Assembly: GCF_003971235.1 (NCBI RefSeq) | Contig: NZ_CP034661.1 | Span: 3,038,001 to 3,102,000, forward strand | From: Chryseobacterium aureum | GTDB taxonomy: Bacteria > Bacteroidota > Bacteroidia > Flavobacteriales > Weeksellaceae | DNA: 64,000 bases | Direction of reading: 5' to 3' | Translations under genes and position numbers: made by a program | Part shown: positions 54,565-63,327 of the stretch, in pieces | How the letters are laid out: every line of letters starts with the position of its first letter | Position numbering within the stretch: the stretch's first letter is position 1 | The notes under the pieces: generated by a model | The model's input: only the letters and a program-made list of their open reading frames with translations | Told to the model about the DNA's origin: nothing | Databases searched by the model: none

Positions 54565-56736
54565 ATGATTATGATACAGAGATTAGAGTATGTTTTAAGC
54601 AGAAACATTGACAGTCCTTTAGGAGAAAACAGTGTATTTTATGAAACCTTTGTTGTTCCTCCAGAGTTAAAAGATAGCTATCCCAAATCTGAAAAATACA
54701 GTATAGTTCATCATCAGGCTGTTTTTTGTAAAAGTGGAATAGAAGTTTTTGACAGGTACGAAAAGGATAAAATAGAGTCTGACTACTTCACTATTTACTA
54801 CGAGGAGACTTCCAAAAGTACCAGTAATTTTTTTGGTACAGCTTGTAGGGTGAAAATGGGAGATTATGCAAGGCAAAGATTAATAAAGGACTATAATAGT
54901 AAAGGAAAAACGATTAACTATGATGGCAATACAGTAGATGGAAGTGTCTCAGATTTTAATGGTCTCATCAAACTAATTGCCAAAGATTATGGAATTGATG
55001 ATACACTATTGAAAGGTGCTATTTATTTAGAAATACTTGAAAAAAGTAAAATCAACGAAGCTTTTAAAAAAGTATCTTCACTAAACAATCAATTGGCAGA
55101 CTGGTTAAAAGGAGGTATTGAAGCCACTGAAAAATGGAAATTTACAGAGGAAAACTACGATTACATCAAGTTTTATGTAGAACCCATGTATAACAACTAC
55201 CAAAACAAAATTGGGGCAAGTGGCTTTCCAAAACAAGAAGTAAAATACAAACCTATTATTCCTGTTCCGTTCCCTTGCAATGAGTATAAAAACATGTCTG
55301 ACAATCAACAAGGGATTGCAGAAATAGGATTGAAAAAACTTTCAGAGTTTGTTGCCTCGTTTGATGAAATCTCCACTGCTGCTGTTTTCAACATAGTTGC
55401 AGCAACCCCTACTATTGCTGATGATATTTTGTTTGCTGTTACATTTCTTGTAAAAAACTTTATAGAGGATAACATGCCTGACAGTATAAAAAATATTTAC
55501 AATCAGTTAAAAGTATTATTTAAAGAAGTTCAGGATATTGTTTCAGATATAGGAAGTATAATCACAGAAAAATTAAACCAAGAAATTGCAAAAATCAATG
55601 CTTTTCTCTGTGGAATACTCAATGGACTTATCTCTTTGGTTCAATTGATTATCATGCTTTTAGCAATGATAGTTGACAATATTCCTATCTTTGAATTAGA
55701 GAAAGTGAGTGCTTTGGAATTAGCAAAATATCAGGAGAAACTTGAATTCATAGAAGACTTTGTAGATTTATTTGATAAAAATGCAAAAGATTTCCTTAAT
55801 GGGATTAAAAAACTCTTCACAGATGAAAAGACATGGAAAGATATTTCTACTTTTATCTCAGGTTTAGCTAAAAAAATTTCTAACTACAACGAGTATTTCT
55901 GGGCTTACTTCATTGGAGGAGTTGCCTTTGAATTGATTTTAGATGCTGTTATTGCTTACTTTACAGGTGGAAGCTCATTAGTTGCTGAAGCATCTGCAAA
56001 AATCAGTAGATTAACAGCCAAAGCAGAACAGGCAGGAGCAAAAGCACTAAATTTCTCTAAAAACTTAGGAAAGAAAATTGTAAATACAGCACAAGACCTC
56101 TATAAATGGCTTGAAAAAGAGTTTCTTGAAATGATAGAAGCTATAAAGAATGGGAAAGTTGCAGAATGGATTAAAAAGAAAATTGATGCTATATTTGGAA
56201 GTGGAAATAGAATTCAAGACGAAGTAGTTGAGGATATTGAGGAGCTTTTCAGAAAAATTAATGATGGTTTTGGATTTGATGGAGGAAGATTGCTAACCGT
56301 AAAAGAGCTTAAAAAGCTTCGAAAATTGCTAAAGGAACTTTATGATGTAGATTTGAAAATCGTAGATAAGGACTTTGGCATGAAGCAAAAGCTTAAAGAC
56401 TGGAATGCAAGAGGTGTAGTGGGTTCTTTCAATTCAAGACTTAAAACCATGTTTGTACGTTCTGAAGTTTCAGAGTTAACAGTTTTTCATGAAATGGTTC
56501 ACATGAAGACATGGAAAAGATTACCCCCTGAAGAGTATGCAAAATTACCTCTTTGGGAAGATGAAACAATAGTTTGGGATGCTATCTGGAAAACAAAAGA
56601 AAAATGGACAAAAATTGAACTTGTAGATTCCTATGAGTATATGAATAAATTTAGGGAGGAATCTGGAATAAGCAAAATTATCGTTGAAGAAATGGAAGAG
56701 TTGGTTAAATTAAGAAAATTAGGAATATTAAAATAA
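54565..56736 (+). CDS. Polymorphic toxin with C-terminal zincin metallopeptidase domain
   Basis: 723 residues. No signal peptide, PAAR or Rhs repeats. An N-terminal 330 residues of unknown type (VFYETFVVPPELKDSYP near the start), a long hydrophobic stretch at about 348-377 (LISLVQLIIMLLAMIVDNIP), a second at about 444-468 (AYFIGGVAFELILDAVIAYF), an Ala/Lys-rich helical part, and a C-terminal toxin domain from about 580. The zinc motif HEMVH is at 642-646 with an acidic helix after it (WEDETIVWDAIW). This fits the zincin-like metallopeptidase toxin 4 group. The N-terminal membrane helices suggest delivery by a contact-dependent or type VI-like route, not shown here. Two immunity candidates follow by 5 and 351 bases. 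Confidence 0.8.
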   Translation: MIMIQRLEYVLSRNIDSPLGENSVFYETFVVPPELKDSYPKSEKYSIVHHQAVFCKSGIEVFDRYEKDKIESDYFTIYYEETSKSTSNFFGTACRVKMGDYARQRLIKDYNSKGKTINYDGNTVDGSVSDFNGLIKLIAKDYGIDDTLLKGAIYLEILEKSKINEAFKKVSSLNNQLADWLKGGIEATEKWKFTEENYDYIKFYVEPMYNNYQNKIGASGFPKQEVKYKPIIPVPFPCNEYKNMSDNQQGIAEIGLKKLSEFVASFDEISTAAVFNIVAATPTIADDILFAVTFLVKNFIEDNMPDSIKNIYNQLKVLFKEVQDIVSDIGSIITEKLNQEIAKINAFLCGILNGLISLVQLIIMLLAMIVDNIPIFELEKVSALELAKYQEKLEFIEDFVDLFDKNAKDFLNGIKKLFTDEKTWKDISTFISGLAKKISNYNEYFWAYFIGGVAFELILDAVIAYFTGGSSLVAEASAKISRLTAKAEQAGAKALNFSKNLGKKIVNTAQDLYKWLEKEFLEMIEAIKNGKVAEWIKKKIDAIFGSGNRIQDEVVEDIEELFRKINDGFGFDGGRLLTVKELKKLRKLLKELYDVDLKIVDKDFGMKQKLKDWNARGVVGSFNSRLKTMFVRSEVSELTVFHEMVHMKTWKRLPPEEYAKLPLWEDETIVWDAIWKTKEKWTKIELVDSYEYMNKFREESGISKIIVEEMEELVKLRKLGILK

Positions 56737-56741
56737 TAATT

Positions 56742-57086
56742 ATGAAAAATACTGAGAAACAAATACTTGAATTGTCTAAAAAAATTCTAAATAATTCTGG
56801 ATTCGGTTATGATGACGAGAATCAAATAAAGTGTACAGAACTAAACGAAGACCATTTTTTTGGTTACAGCAAAAAAGAAAACCAAAACATTTGGCAGGTT
56901 TCTTTTCTATGGGGAGAAGAAGATTTTGGTAAAAGTAGAGGTGCTTTTCTGTATATTGATGATGACAAAAAGTCACCTCTCTTATTAGTTCATTCACTCG
57001 GTCAATCTAAAATTACATATTCCTTATCAAATGACGGAAAAACAATTGTTACAAGTACAAATGTAAAGTTTACCATTGAAGAGTAA
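56742..57086 (+). CDS. Putative immunity protein 1
   Basis: 114 residues, acidic, no signal or membrane segment. It starts five bases after the toxin stop. It shares with the next gene the pattern W-x-VS-x3-GEED-x-GK, then I-x-DD and L-x-HS, so the two are tandem paralogues. Function as toxin antidote is inferred from position, size and pairing; no family recognised. Confidence 0.65.
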   Translation: MKNTEKQILELSKKILNNSGFGYDDENQIKCTELNEDHFFGYSKKENQNIWQVSFLWGEEDFGKSRGAFLYIDDDKKSPLLLVHSLGQSKITYSLSNDGKTIVTSTNVKFTIEE

Positions 57087-57087
57087 A

Positions 57088-57405
57088 ATGAAACATACAA
57101 AAGAACAAATTGAGGAAATTGCTAAAAAGGTTTTAGATAAAACAAATTTTATATATGATACCAAAGAAAAAATGATTGTTCGTGAAAATGAAGATTTCTA
57201 CTTGGATGGAGAAAAAATCAACTCTTGGAATGTATCGGTATTTTTTGGAGAAGAAGATTGGGGTAAAAACCAATTAGCAGGACTTGTAATTAACGATGAT
57301 ACTGGTCATCCGATTTACTTACAGCATAGTTTTAATAGCTTCATTTATTATAAGATTCATAGTAATGGAGAAATCTCAACGGAAGTTAGACAAGGTAGCA
57401 GGTAG
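57088..57405 (+). CDS. Putative immunity protein 2, paralogue of the previous gene
   Basis: 105 residues from ATG 57088, one base after the stop of the first copy; an in-frame TTG at 57076 would overlap it. Motifs WNVSVFFGEEDWGKNQ and LVINDDTGHPIYLQHSF align with WQVSFLWGEEDFGKSR and LYIDDDKKSPLLLVHSL of copy 1. Duplicated immunity genes can protect against toxin variants (inference). Confidence 0.65.
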   Translation: MKHTKEQIEEIAKKVLDKTNFIYDTKEKMIVRENEDFYLDGEKINSWNVSVFFGEEDWGKNQLAGLVINDDTGHPIYLQHSFNSFIYYKIHSNGEISTEVRQGSR

Positions 57406-57546
57406 CAAATAAATTTTTATGTATTAAAACTGTTAAAAAAATAGGCAAAAACCAATCTGTCATTTGTTTTTTATAAAATACTGATTATCAATATTTTAAT
57501 ATATAAAACATGGCATATAAGTGTTTACACTATGTATAGCAACGAA

Positions 57547-57573
57547 AATTCCCTCTGAAATTTGGAGGGAATT
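57547..57573. terminator. Hairpin between immunity gene and convergent unknown gene
   Basis: Perfect 9-bp stem AATTCCCTC / GAGGGAATT with 9-base loop; modest T content after it. Likely terminator for both directions. Confidence 0.55.
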
Positions 57574-57617
57574 ACTTGTTCTAAAACCTCGTAAAAGGTC
57601 TATGCTTGTTCTTTGAT

Positions 57618-58424
57618 TTATAAAGAATTTTTCTCTGTAATGACAGCTTTGTAATGTGGGTATATCTTTGTGAATCTCAGCAACTCCCCAAAGTACCTAT
57701 CATATCTCCTCTCCAAAGGAATCATTTTTACAAAGTCTTTCATTTCACAATTATCTAACTCATCAAAATATTTTTCAACTGCATCACCCAAAGATTCCCC
57801 TACAATTTCTTTGAGATGAGGGTTAAAAAAATAATTGAAGCTGAACCTGCCTAACGTATCACATTTTAAAGCTATCTTTGCAAAAGGAGTTACGAATTCC
57901 TCAACTCTGGAAAAGTTATTCCAATTTTCACATTCAGTAAAATTACACTCAATTCGGGTTCTTAAATCAACAACCCCTAAGAAGCCTTGAATTTCAATTA
58001 AAAACTTCTTCATGTTATCGTAATACTCTTTTGTGACTTCATTCGATTTTTGAACCTCTAAAGTGGCAAATCGGGCAAGTTTAACATTGTGGTAACATTC
58101 TTCAAAAAAATGGGCAAACCTTACTGAATTCAAATCAGGGATATTTCTCTTCATTTCCAGAAATTCAGAAAGTATAAGTTTTTCAATATATTTTCCATCT
58201 GAAAAACCACATTTTCTTAATGTAGCTCGATTTTCCTGAATTTCAATACGGGTTGGGTAAACCCTTTTACTTCTATCGGTTTCATTCCAAGCCAAATAAT
58301 CCTTTATCAGCTTTTGAAGGGGAGTTGAGTGAAAATAATCATAAGGAGGAATAGTAACAATATCCCTTTCGTATTCATCAATTGGAAACAGCCAATTGTG
58401 AAGTTTATCATAAATCTTACCCAT
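57618..58424 (-). CDS. Unknown protein on integrative element
   Basis: 268 residues, ATG 58424. No signal peptide or membrane span. Rich in aromatic and charged residues (YERDIVTIPPYDYFHSTP, FAHFFEECYHNVKLARFATL, PLERRYDRYFGELLRF); several His/Cys but no clear metal motif. I do not recognise a family. It ends the leftward cargo set 58888-57618 (gaps of 12 and 16 bases), so it is probably co-transcribed with the two exported proteins upstream. Confidence 0.55.
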   Translation of the reverse strand: MGKIYDKLHNWLFPIDEYERDIVTIPPYDYFHSTPLQKLIKDYLAWNETDRSKRVYPTRIEIQENRATLRKCGFSDGKYIEKLILSEFLEMKRNIPDLNSVRFAHFFEECYHNVKLARFATLEVQKSNEVTKEYYDNMKKFLIEIQGFLGVVDLRTRIECNFTECENWNNFSRVEEFVTPFAKIALKCDTLGRFSFNYFFNPHLKEIVGESLGDAVEKYFDELDNCEMKDFVKMIPLERRYDRYFGELLRFTKIYPHYKAVITEKNSL

Positions 58425-58440
58425 TACTCTGACTTTTAAA

Positions 58441-58875
58441 TTAATAATCTAAATCATTACTCATGATTTTATCATATATTTCTGCTTGTCTTGGGTCTTT
58501 TGGTCTTGGATGCCTTGCTCTCAAATCATCATCTAAGTATTTTTCATAATTTTCAACAGTTCTTCTTCTACTTTCGATTTTTCTTTGAACAATTTCATTC
58601 ATGTAATCTGAAAAATCATAATTAGTTCTGTCCTCTGAGTTTCTATACTTGAAACCATCAACAATTCCTTTTATATAGCCTGTTGAATAATCAGCCCTTT
58701 CATTATAACTTGGGAGAGGTATATTACTATCGTAAGGTGCTCTTCGTTGACAATAACTCCCTTTTCTATAACACAAAGCATCTGCAAAACCCTCTTTGTA
58801 AGCTGAATTATACTCACTTTGAGAGAATACAAAGGAGGAAAATGCAATAAATGAAAGTAATAAGAACTTTTTCAT
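58441..58875 (-). CDS. Unknown exported protein
   Basis: 144 residues. Signal peptide LLLSFIAFSSFVFSQ, then a hydrophilic region with two Cys close together (ALCYRKGSYCQRRAPYDS) and a basic/acidic helical end (RKIESRRRTVENYEKYLDDD). No family recognised. Between the lipoprotein gene and the 268-residue unknown. Confidence 0.6.
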   Translation of the reverse strand: MKKFLLLSFIAFSSFVFSQSEYNSAYKEGFADALCYRKGSYCQRRAPYDSNIPLPSYNERADYSTGYIKGIVDGFKYRNSEDRTNYDFSDYMNEIVQRKIESRRRTVENYEKYLDDDLRARHPRPKDPRQAEIYDKIMSNDLDY

Positions 58876-58887
58876 CTTGTTTTGATT

Positions 58888-59160
58888 TTAATTACCTGCA
58901 CTATTCATTATAACTTGCATTTTTGAAGATTCCATGAATGTGCTTCCAGCCTGTCTGTACACCTTTCGTTTACCACAAACATCCAGTGCATAAGAGCCTC
59001 TTCCTTCATCTATGATTTTGATGTTTTCAACGGGACAACCTTGCTCAACTGATACGATTTTGATTAGTTTACTTTCTGTTGCCCCGTGTGTTGCTTTTGC
59101 TGTTGCTTCACAGCCCAATAGTACGATAGATAATGAGCCAATTAATAATAAATTTTTCAT
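58888..59160 (-). CDS. Small lipoprotein of unknown function
   Basis: 90 residues from ATG 59160, which gives a lipoprotein signal (LLIGSLSIVLLGC, lipobox LLGC); in-frame upstream sequence to 59313 is open but reads as non-coding. The mature part has two Cys (QGCPVENIKI, LDVCGKRKVYRQ) and could be disulfide-linked. No family recognised. First gene of the leftward cargo set. Confidence 0.6.
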   Translation of the reverse strand: MKNLLLIGSLSIVLLGCEATAKATHGATESKLIKIVSVEQGCPVENIKIIDEGRGSYALDVCGKRKVYRQAGSTFMESSKMQVIMNSAGN

Positions 59161-59640
59161 AAGTGAAATTTTGTTAAGTTCACTCAATCCCAAAAGTGAA
59201 AGGTCTATAAACAAAGAAAGCATGGGATTAACCATACTTGCTGAAAGAGGCTCTGACAAAGCCCAATGATACAAATAGGATAATTGCCCATGCCCTATGG
59301 CAGGAGCTATCACTATTATTTTGTATCATTGTTTTGGAAACTGTCAGATTTCTTTGCAACAAAATAAAAGCTATGCTTCTTTTTTTTTCGATAAAATTTG
59401 AATTGCAAATATATTAATTTGAAATGAACTTTTCAATTCTATTTCTCGTAAAACTCTTACTTACTCAAAATCAAAAACTTACCACTGTCTCACTTTCAAA
59501 AATGAGATTAACTAATACTGAAACAAAAAAATATACTTGAGAAACGAAAGAAACTAAAATGCTATTTGGAAAGCATCAAAAAGAATAAAGAAAACTTCAA
59601 AATGATTGGTATTTTATCATATACAATCCCTGAAAACCAA
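59161..59640. other. Non-coding gap on the element with inverted-repeat structure
   Basis: 480 bases between the Rep-like stop (59641) and the lipoprotein start. Holds the inverted repeat at 59264-59331 and a very AT-rich stretch at about 59380-59560. Could contain a replication or transfer origin, or the promoter of the cargo set; nothing decisive is visible. Confidence 0.5.
59264..59331. repeat. Inverted repeat with inner hairpin
   Basis: Outer arms CAATGATACAAA (59264-59275) and TTTGTATCATTG (59320-59331) are exact complements; inside them TGCCCAT / ATGGCA (around 59286-59302) can form a second stem. Confidence 0.7.
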
Positions 59641-60567
59641 TCAAGCAACCTGTCTAACAACATCACAATCGTAAAACAACTCATTGAATTTATCTCTAAT
59701 CAGCTCGGTGAAATAGATTTCCGTTGTGCTGAGGTTGCTTTGTTTTATAATTTCCTTTAGTTTCATCTTATCCCTGACAAGGTTAGATTTACCTCTTTTG
59801 TTCTTCCAGTATGATGGCTCCAATCTGTTACCTAAATCACTTATAAATTCTGGGTTTAAATCTTTCCTGTTAAACCTATTATCCACAATAGTAAAACCTT
59901 TAAAGGACTCCATAAACCTTGAAAAGAGTAATAATACATTTTCTCTGTTTTTAAGGTCATGTAAGGTCTGAATTCCGAGTCTTTTCAACTCCCTTGACCC
60001 AAGAACAATCTCAACCCTCAAAAGATTGTTTTCGAGCCCGTATTGAGTTTTCTTATCATAAACTTTCCAAGCTATGTTACCATGCTCAAACTTCCTGTAG
60101 TTCATTGCATTTGTTGCCTTATTGATTGCTGGTGCTTTATGCTCAAACAAAAGGAAATTATGATTTAAGTAATACTTTGGCTCTTTGTCTACCAGTAAGT
60201 TAAACCCAAATTCCAGACTTTGCAAATAGCCCTCATTTAGATTTAAACCCTTGAAATCCTGTTCCAGTTGCTCTAGAGCCTCCAACAGATTGCAATAAGC
60301 AAAGTCATTGTAGTTCTGATTCCCTTGCTTCTCTCCATAGTTATTGATGTTGAAATACTTATGAATGGAGTTACCTAATACTGAATTCTTTTCGGTTACT
60401 CTTAACTCTATGTTATTAACTTTCTTTCTTAGAGGGTATTTAGTTTCCTTTTCTTTATCATTTTCACCTTTCCAAACCCATGAAGATTGAGTGTAGTTGC
60501 CAGTTGATTTCAAATATTTTTCGGACAATTCCTGTGAGTAGAGTTTAATTGTAAAGTTATCTATCAT
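59641..60567 (-). CDS. Putative replication initiation (Phage_X/gpII-like) protein
   Basis: 308 residues. The pattern SIHKYFNINNYGEKQGNQNYNDF, then a Leu-rich helix, LQSLEFGFNLLVD, VYDKKTQYG and LLRVEIVLGSRELKRL (each quoted in part) fits replication initiators of the filamentous-phage gpII/X (Phage_CRI) kind, seen on many Bacteroidota mobilizable elements. The assignment is by pattern and context only. It follows the Xis-like gene by one base. Confidence 0.5.
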   Translation of the reverse strand: MIDNFTIKLYSQELSEKYLKSTGNYTQSSWVWKGENDKEKETKYPLRKKVNNIELRVTEKNSVLGNSIHKYFNINNYGEKQGNQNYNDFAYCNLLEALEQLEQDFKGLNLNEGYLQSLEFGFNLLVDKEPKYYLNHNFLLFEHKAPAINKATNAMNYRKFEHGNIAWKVYDKKTQYGLENNLLRVEIVLGSRELKRLGIQTLHDLKNRENVLLLFSRFMESFKGFTIVDNRFNRKDLNPEFISDLGNRLEPSYWKNKRGKSNLVRDKMKLKEIIKQSNLSTTEIYFTELIRDKFNELFYDCDVVRQVA

Positions 60568-60568
60568 T

Positions 60569-60847
60569 TTAAGCTGCTTTTTTTGTTAAATAGTTAATAA
60601 ACTGCCCCATACCTTGACCCGATTTTTGCCTTCCGTTTTTAATCCACTCTTCCAATTCTCTCTTTAAATAAAGGACTTTGCCACCTGTTGGGTTATAGTA
60701 CGGGATTTCACCTTGACTATTCTTCTTGTATAGAGTTTTGATTTTATAACCTAAAAACTTTGAAGCCTGTTCGATTGTCAGGAATTCATTTTCTGTAGCA
60801 ATAGTTACTAATTCTTCACTAAATTGCTGGTTTTGTTGTGTTTTCAT
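60569..60847 (-). CDS. Xis-like helix-turn-helix protein
   Basis: 92 residues. MerR/Xis-type winged helix (HTH_17): LTIEQASKFLGYKIKTLYKK, then YYNPTGGKVLYLKRELEEWI. Such proteins bend DNA for excision or regulate the element. It directly precedes the Rep-like gene (one base) and lies 106 bases from the unknown gene upstream. Confidence 0.82.
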   Translation of the reverse strand: MKTQQNQQFSEELVTIATENEFLTIEQASKFLGYKIKTLYKKNSQGEIPYYNPTGGKVLYLKRELEEWIKNGRQKSGQGMGQFINYLTKKAA

Positions 60848-60953
60848 AGTGCAATAATCGGAAAATTCTCCACCAAAATGAAAAAGTCTAACATTAATGT
60901 CAGACTCTTAAATCCTGTTAAACACCATAAAACAGGTATTTATTAAAATCATT

Positions 60954-61976
60954 TTATCTCAATTGTAATACTCTTGAAATCACCCTGTCAACCTTATCTT
61001 TTTTATCCTGACTTTCAGTAGCTCTACTATTCTTCAAACTTCCTATCTCTCTACTATTCACTGTAATACAATAGGAAACCTTCCTCCAAACATTATAATC
61101 TTTTTCGATAATTTCATTTTCTACCAACTGGTTAATAAAATAGAACAATGTTGCTTTGTTCTCAACCCAATCAATCTTAACGGAATTCTGCTTACTCTCA
61201 AAGATTTCATTAAAAAAATGCAACTGTGTGTTTGAATTAATCAAACCATTTCCTTTCAAGCTTTTAAAGAGAGATTCAATAACCTTAGTTGGTCTTTGCT
61301 GTTTAGAATGGATTTTAAAACTCAGGAACTTTTGTTTATACTCCAGCAAGTCAACTAAATTTGGGAATATCGTTTTTACTCTTTTCTGATTTACTGGAGT
61401 GATTAAATCAAAGTAGGCATTAGAAATTCTTTTTAAATCATTTTCAACATAAAGATTTATCAAGTTCAATGTTACTTTATCCGTTTGCACCTTGACTGGT
61501 TGATTATTTAATTTACCCAACACCTCACACAAATCAACTACCAATTGATTTACAAGCAACCTAATCTCTTCATTGTTTTGAAGAGACAAAAACAATAAAA
61601 AATCCGTTTCAATATCTCTAAAATTTGCTCCAAGAAACTTATTCACGAAGTAAAGAAAGTGTTTCGTATACCTAACAACTTCGTAACCAACATTTATACT
61701 ATAAGAAACACTTTTGTTGACAACATCGGCTTTTACATCAAAAGCCTTATACTTCTCATACATATCGAACCCTTCCTTTTTTAAGGGCAGAGAATTACAA
61801 AACCTTTTCCAAAGCTCCTCAATAAGACTTTCGGACTTTAACACTTCAAGCAAATCATTGTACGGATTTACAAGCCCTACACTATCCTCAAAGCTCTTAT
61901 GTGGCTTCAACCCTGTTCTAAGCCTGTTGAAATCCAAATCCTTGAAAGGATTGTCTATAAATATAAAATCACTCAT
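60954..61976 (-). CDS. Unknown protein translationally coupled to integrase
   Basis: 340 residues, ATG 61976, overlapping the integrase stop as TAATG. No signal peptide or membrane span. Helix-rich; SYSINVGYEVVRYTKHFLYFV and LFYFINQLVENEIIEKDYNVW are the most regular parts. I do not recognise a family. The coupling suggests a role in integration or its control. Confidence 0.6.
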   Translation of the reverse strand: MSDFIFIDNPFKDLDFNRLRTGLKPHKSFEDSVGLVNPYNDLLEVLKSESLIEELWKRFCNSLPLKKEGFDMYEKYKAFDVKADVVNKSVSYSINVGYEVVRYTKHFLYFVNKFLGANFRDIETDFLLFLSLQNNEEIRLLVNQLVVDLCEVLGKLNNQPVKVQTDKVTLNLINLYVENDLKRISNAYFDLITPVNQKRVKTIFPNLVDLLEYKQKFLSFKIHSKQQRPTKVIESLFKSLKGNGLINSNTQLHFFNEIFESKQNSVKIDWVENKATLFYFINQLVENEIIEKDYNVWRKVSYCITVNSREIGSLKNSRATESQDKKDKVDRVISRVLQLR

Positions 61977-63175
61977 TACAAATACTGTTCTGTTAACTGT
62001 TTCATTGCATCCGTACTAAACTCTTTCAAATAAGCCTCCGTAATTGCTACATTATCATGCCCCAATAACTCTTTTATCAGCTCAATAGGCACATTTCCAC
62101 TATGATAAAGAATTGTAGCAAATGAATGCCTTACCACATACGAAGTAAGATTTGCAGTAATTCCAACTTTTCCAGCTATAAACTTAATATCCTTATTGTA
62201 CTGTGTTCTGGTCTTCTTTATCCTATTATTAATCTGTGAATCACTCTGGTGGAAGTCAGTAAGATAAGGGAAAACATAACCGTTACTTTCTTTCGGGACT
62301 GTTAAAAGCTCCTTTAAAATTTCTTTTGTTCTTTCGTAAAGTGGTACTTTGATTGGCTTTGATGTTTTACTTCTCTTGTAACTAAGCTCATCCCCTATCT
62401 GTCCTTTTTTCAATTTACAAACATCCGTAAAGTTCATCCCTGCTGAATAGTACGAAAATACAAATGTTAAATAAGATAGTTTATACCTTGGGTATTCATC
62501 GTAATTAAAAGCAAAGAACTTATCAATCTCCTCCTTTGTGATTGCTATCCTCCTTTTATTCTTATTTACTTTTATAGAATAGTGTTTGAAAGGCTGTAAA
62601 TCATCAACAAGCCCCAGTTTGACAGCTTCATTGTACCTTGCTCTTAAATCCCTCATTCTAACTCCCAAACCTCCTACATCATGTGTCAATGCCAAAAAGC
62701 CATCATACCCCTTTACAAATTCAAAATTTATTGTTGAAACAGGTATATCATCACCTCTAAACTGCTTAAGCTTGTTAATAGTATCTCTAACTATGTTAGC
62801 ACTATTAGCCTTCTTAGTCTTCTTCAACTCTCCCAAAATCTCAATGAAATTAGTAATTTTCTTACTCTTCCTGTCAATAAAACCTTTCTTCAACTCATCA
62901 ACAATGTCCTTTGCTGTAAAGAAATTCCCTTCCGATTCAAGTCTGTTTATCACAACTGCTAACTTATCAGAGATTTGATTTAAAGTATCATTAATCCCCT
63001 TATAACCCTGATAATTACTTTTAACCAGTAAATTATTAACATCCCATTGAGATTTTTGAATCCTAAAGGGTGTAGAGAACTCTGAGTTCAAATCATCTTT
63101 GTAAACCCTAAAGATAATCGGTAAAGTTCCATTTGCATTAGGTTTATTCTTTAAAATTCGTTTGTAAGTTGCCAT
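61976..63175 (-). CDS. int: Tyrosine recombinase (integrase) of the element
   Basis: 399 residues from ATG 63175. N-terminal Arm DNA-binding and SAM-like core-binding parts (about 1-190), catalytic domain after that. Conserved box II: VVRHSFAT (R349, H350), GHDN His at 373, nucleophile Tyr382 in ITEAYLKEF. Box I Arg is absent: YYSAGMNFTD has Ala at 245 where others have Arg, as reported for IntDOT-type enzymes which also lack it. Lies 153 bases from attR, reading inward; a 47-base repeat lies in its promoter region. Confidence 0.92.
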   Translation of the reverse strand: MATYKRILKNKPNANGTLPIIFRVYKDDLNSEFSTPFRIQKSQWDVNNLLVKSNYQGYKGINDTLNQISDKLAVVINRLESEGNFFTAKDIVDELKKGFIDRKSKKITNFIEILGELKKTKKANSANIVRDTINKLKQFRGDDIPVSTINFEFVKGYDGFLALTHDVGGLGVRMRDLRARYNEAVKLGLVDDLQPFKHYSIKVNKNKRRIAITKEEIDKFFAFNYDEYPRYKLSYLTFVFSYYSAGMNFTDVCKLKKGQIGDELSYKRSKTSKPIKVPLYERTKEILKELLTVPKESNGYVFPYLTDFHQSDSQINNRIKKTRTQYNKDIKFIAGKVGITANLTSYVVRHSFATILYHSGNVPIELIKELLGHDNVAITEAYLKEFSTDAMKQLTEQYL

Positions 63176-63190
63176 AATGAAATTATAAAT

Positions 63191-63237
63191 GTCAAGGTAT
63201 AGGTCAATGTTATAGTACAAAAATAGTAAAATAAAGT
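63191..63237 (+). repeat. 47-base direct repeat near right end, before int
   Basis: Partner of 54174-54220 in the same orientation. It lies 16-62 bases upstream of the int ATG, so integrase bound here could repress its own gene. Confidence 0.7.
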
Positions 63238-63327
63238 AATACCAGAAAACAAAATATTATTTTATATCTTTGTTTTTCAATATTTTAGTAATATAAATAA
63301 AAACATAGAAATAGATAAGACCTCTTT

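Noticed and set aside
59161..59313. N-terminal extension of the island lipoprotein
   Set aside because: The extension reads as non-coding and would bury the lipoprotein signal; ATG 59160 is preferred.
59566..59760. 64-codon rightward frame beside the Rep-like gene
   Set aside because: Half of it is antisense to the Rep-like end; no support.
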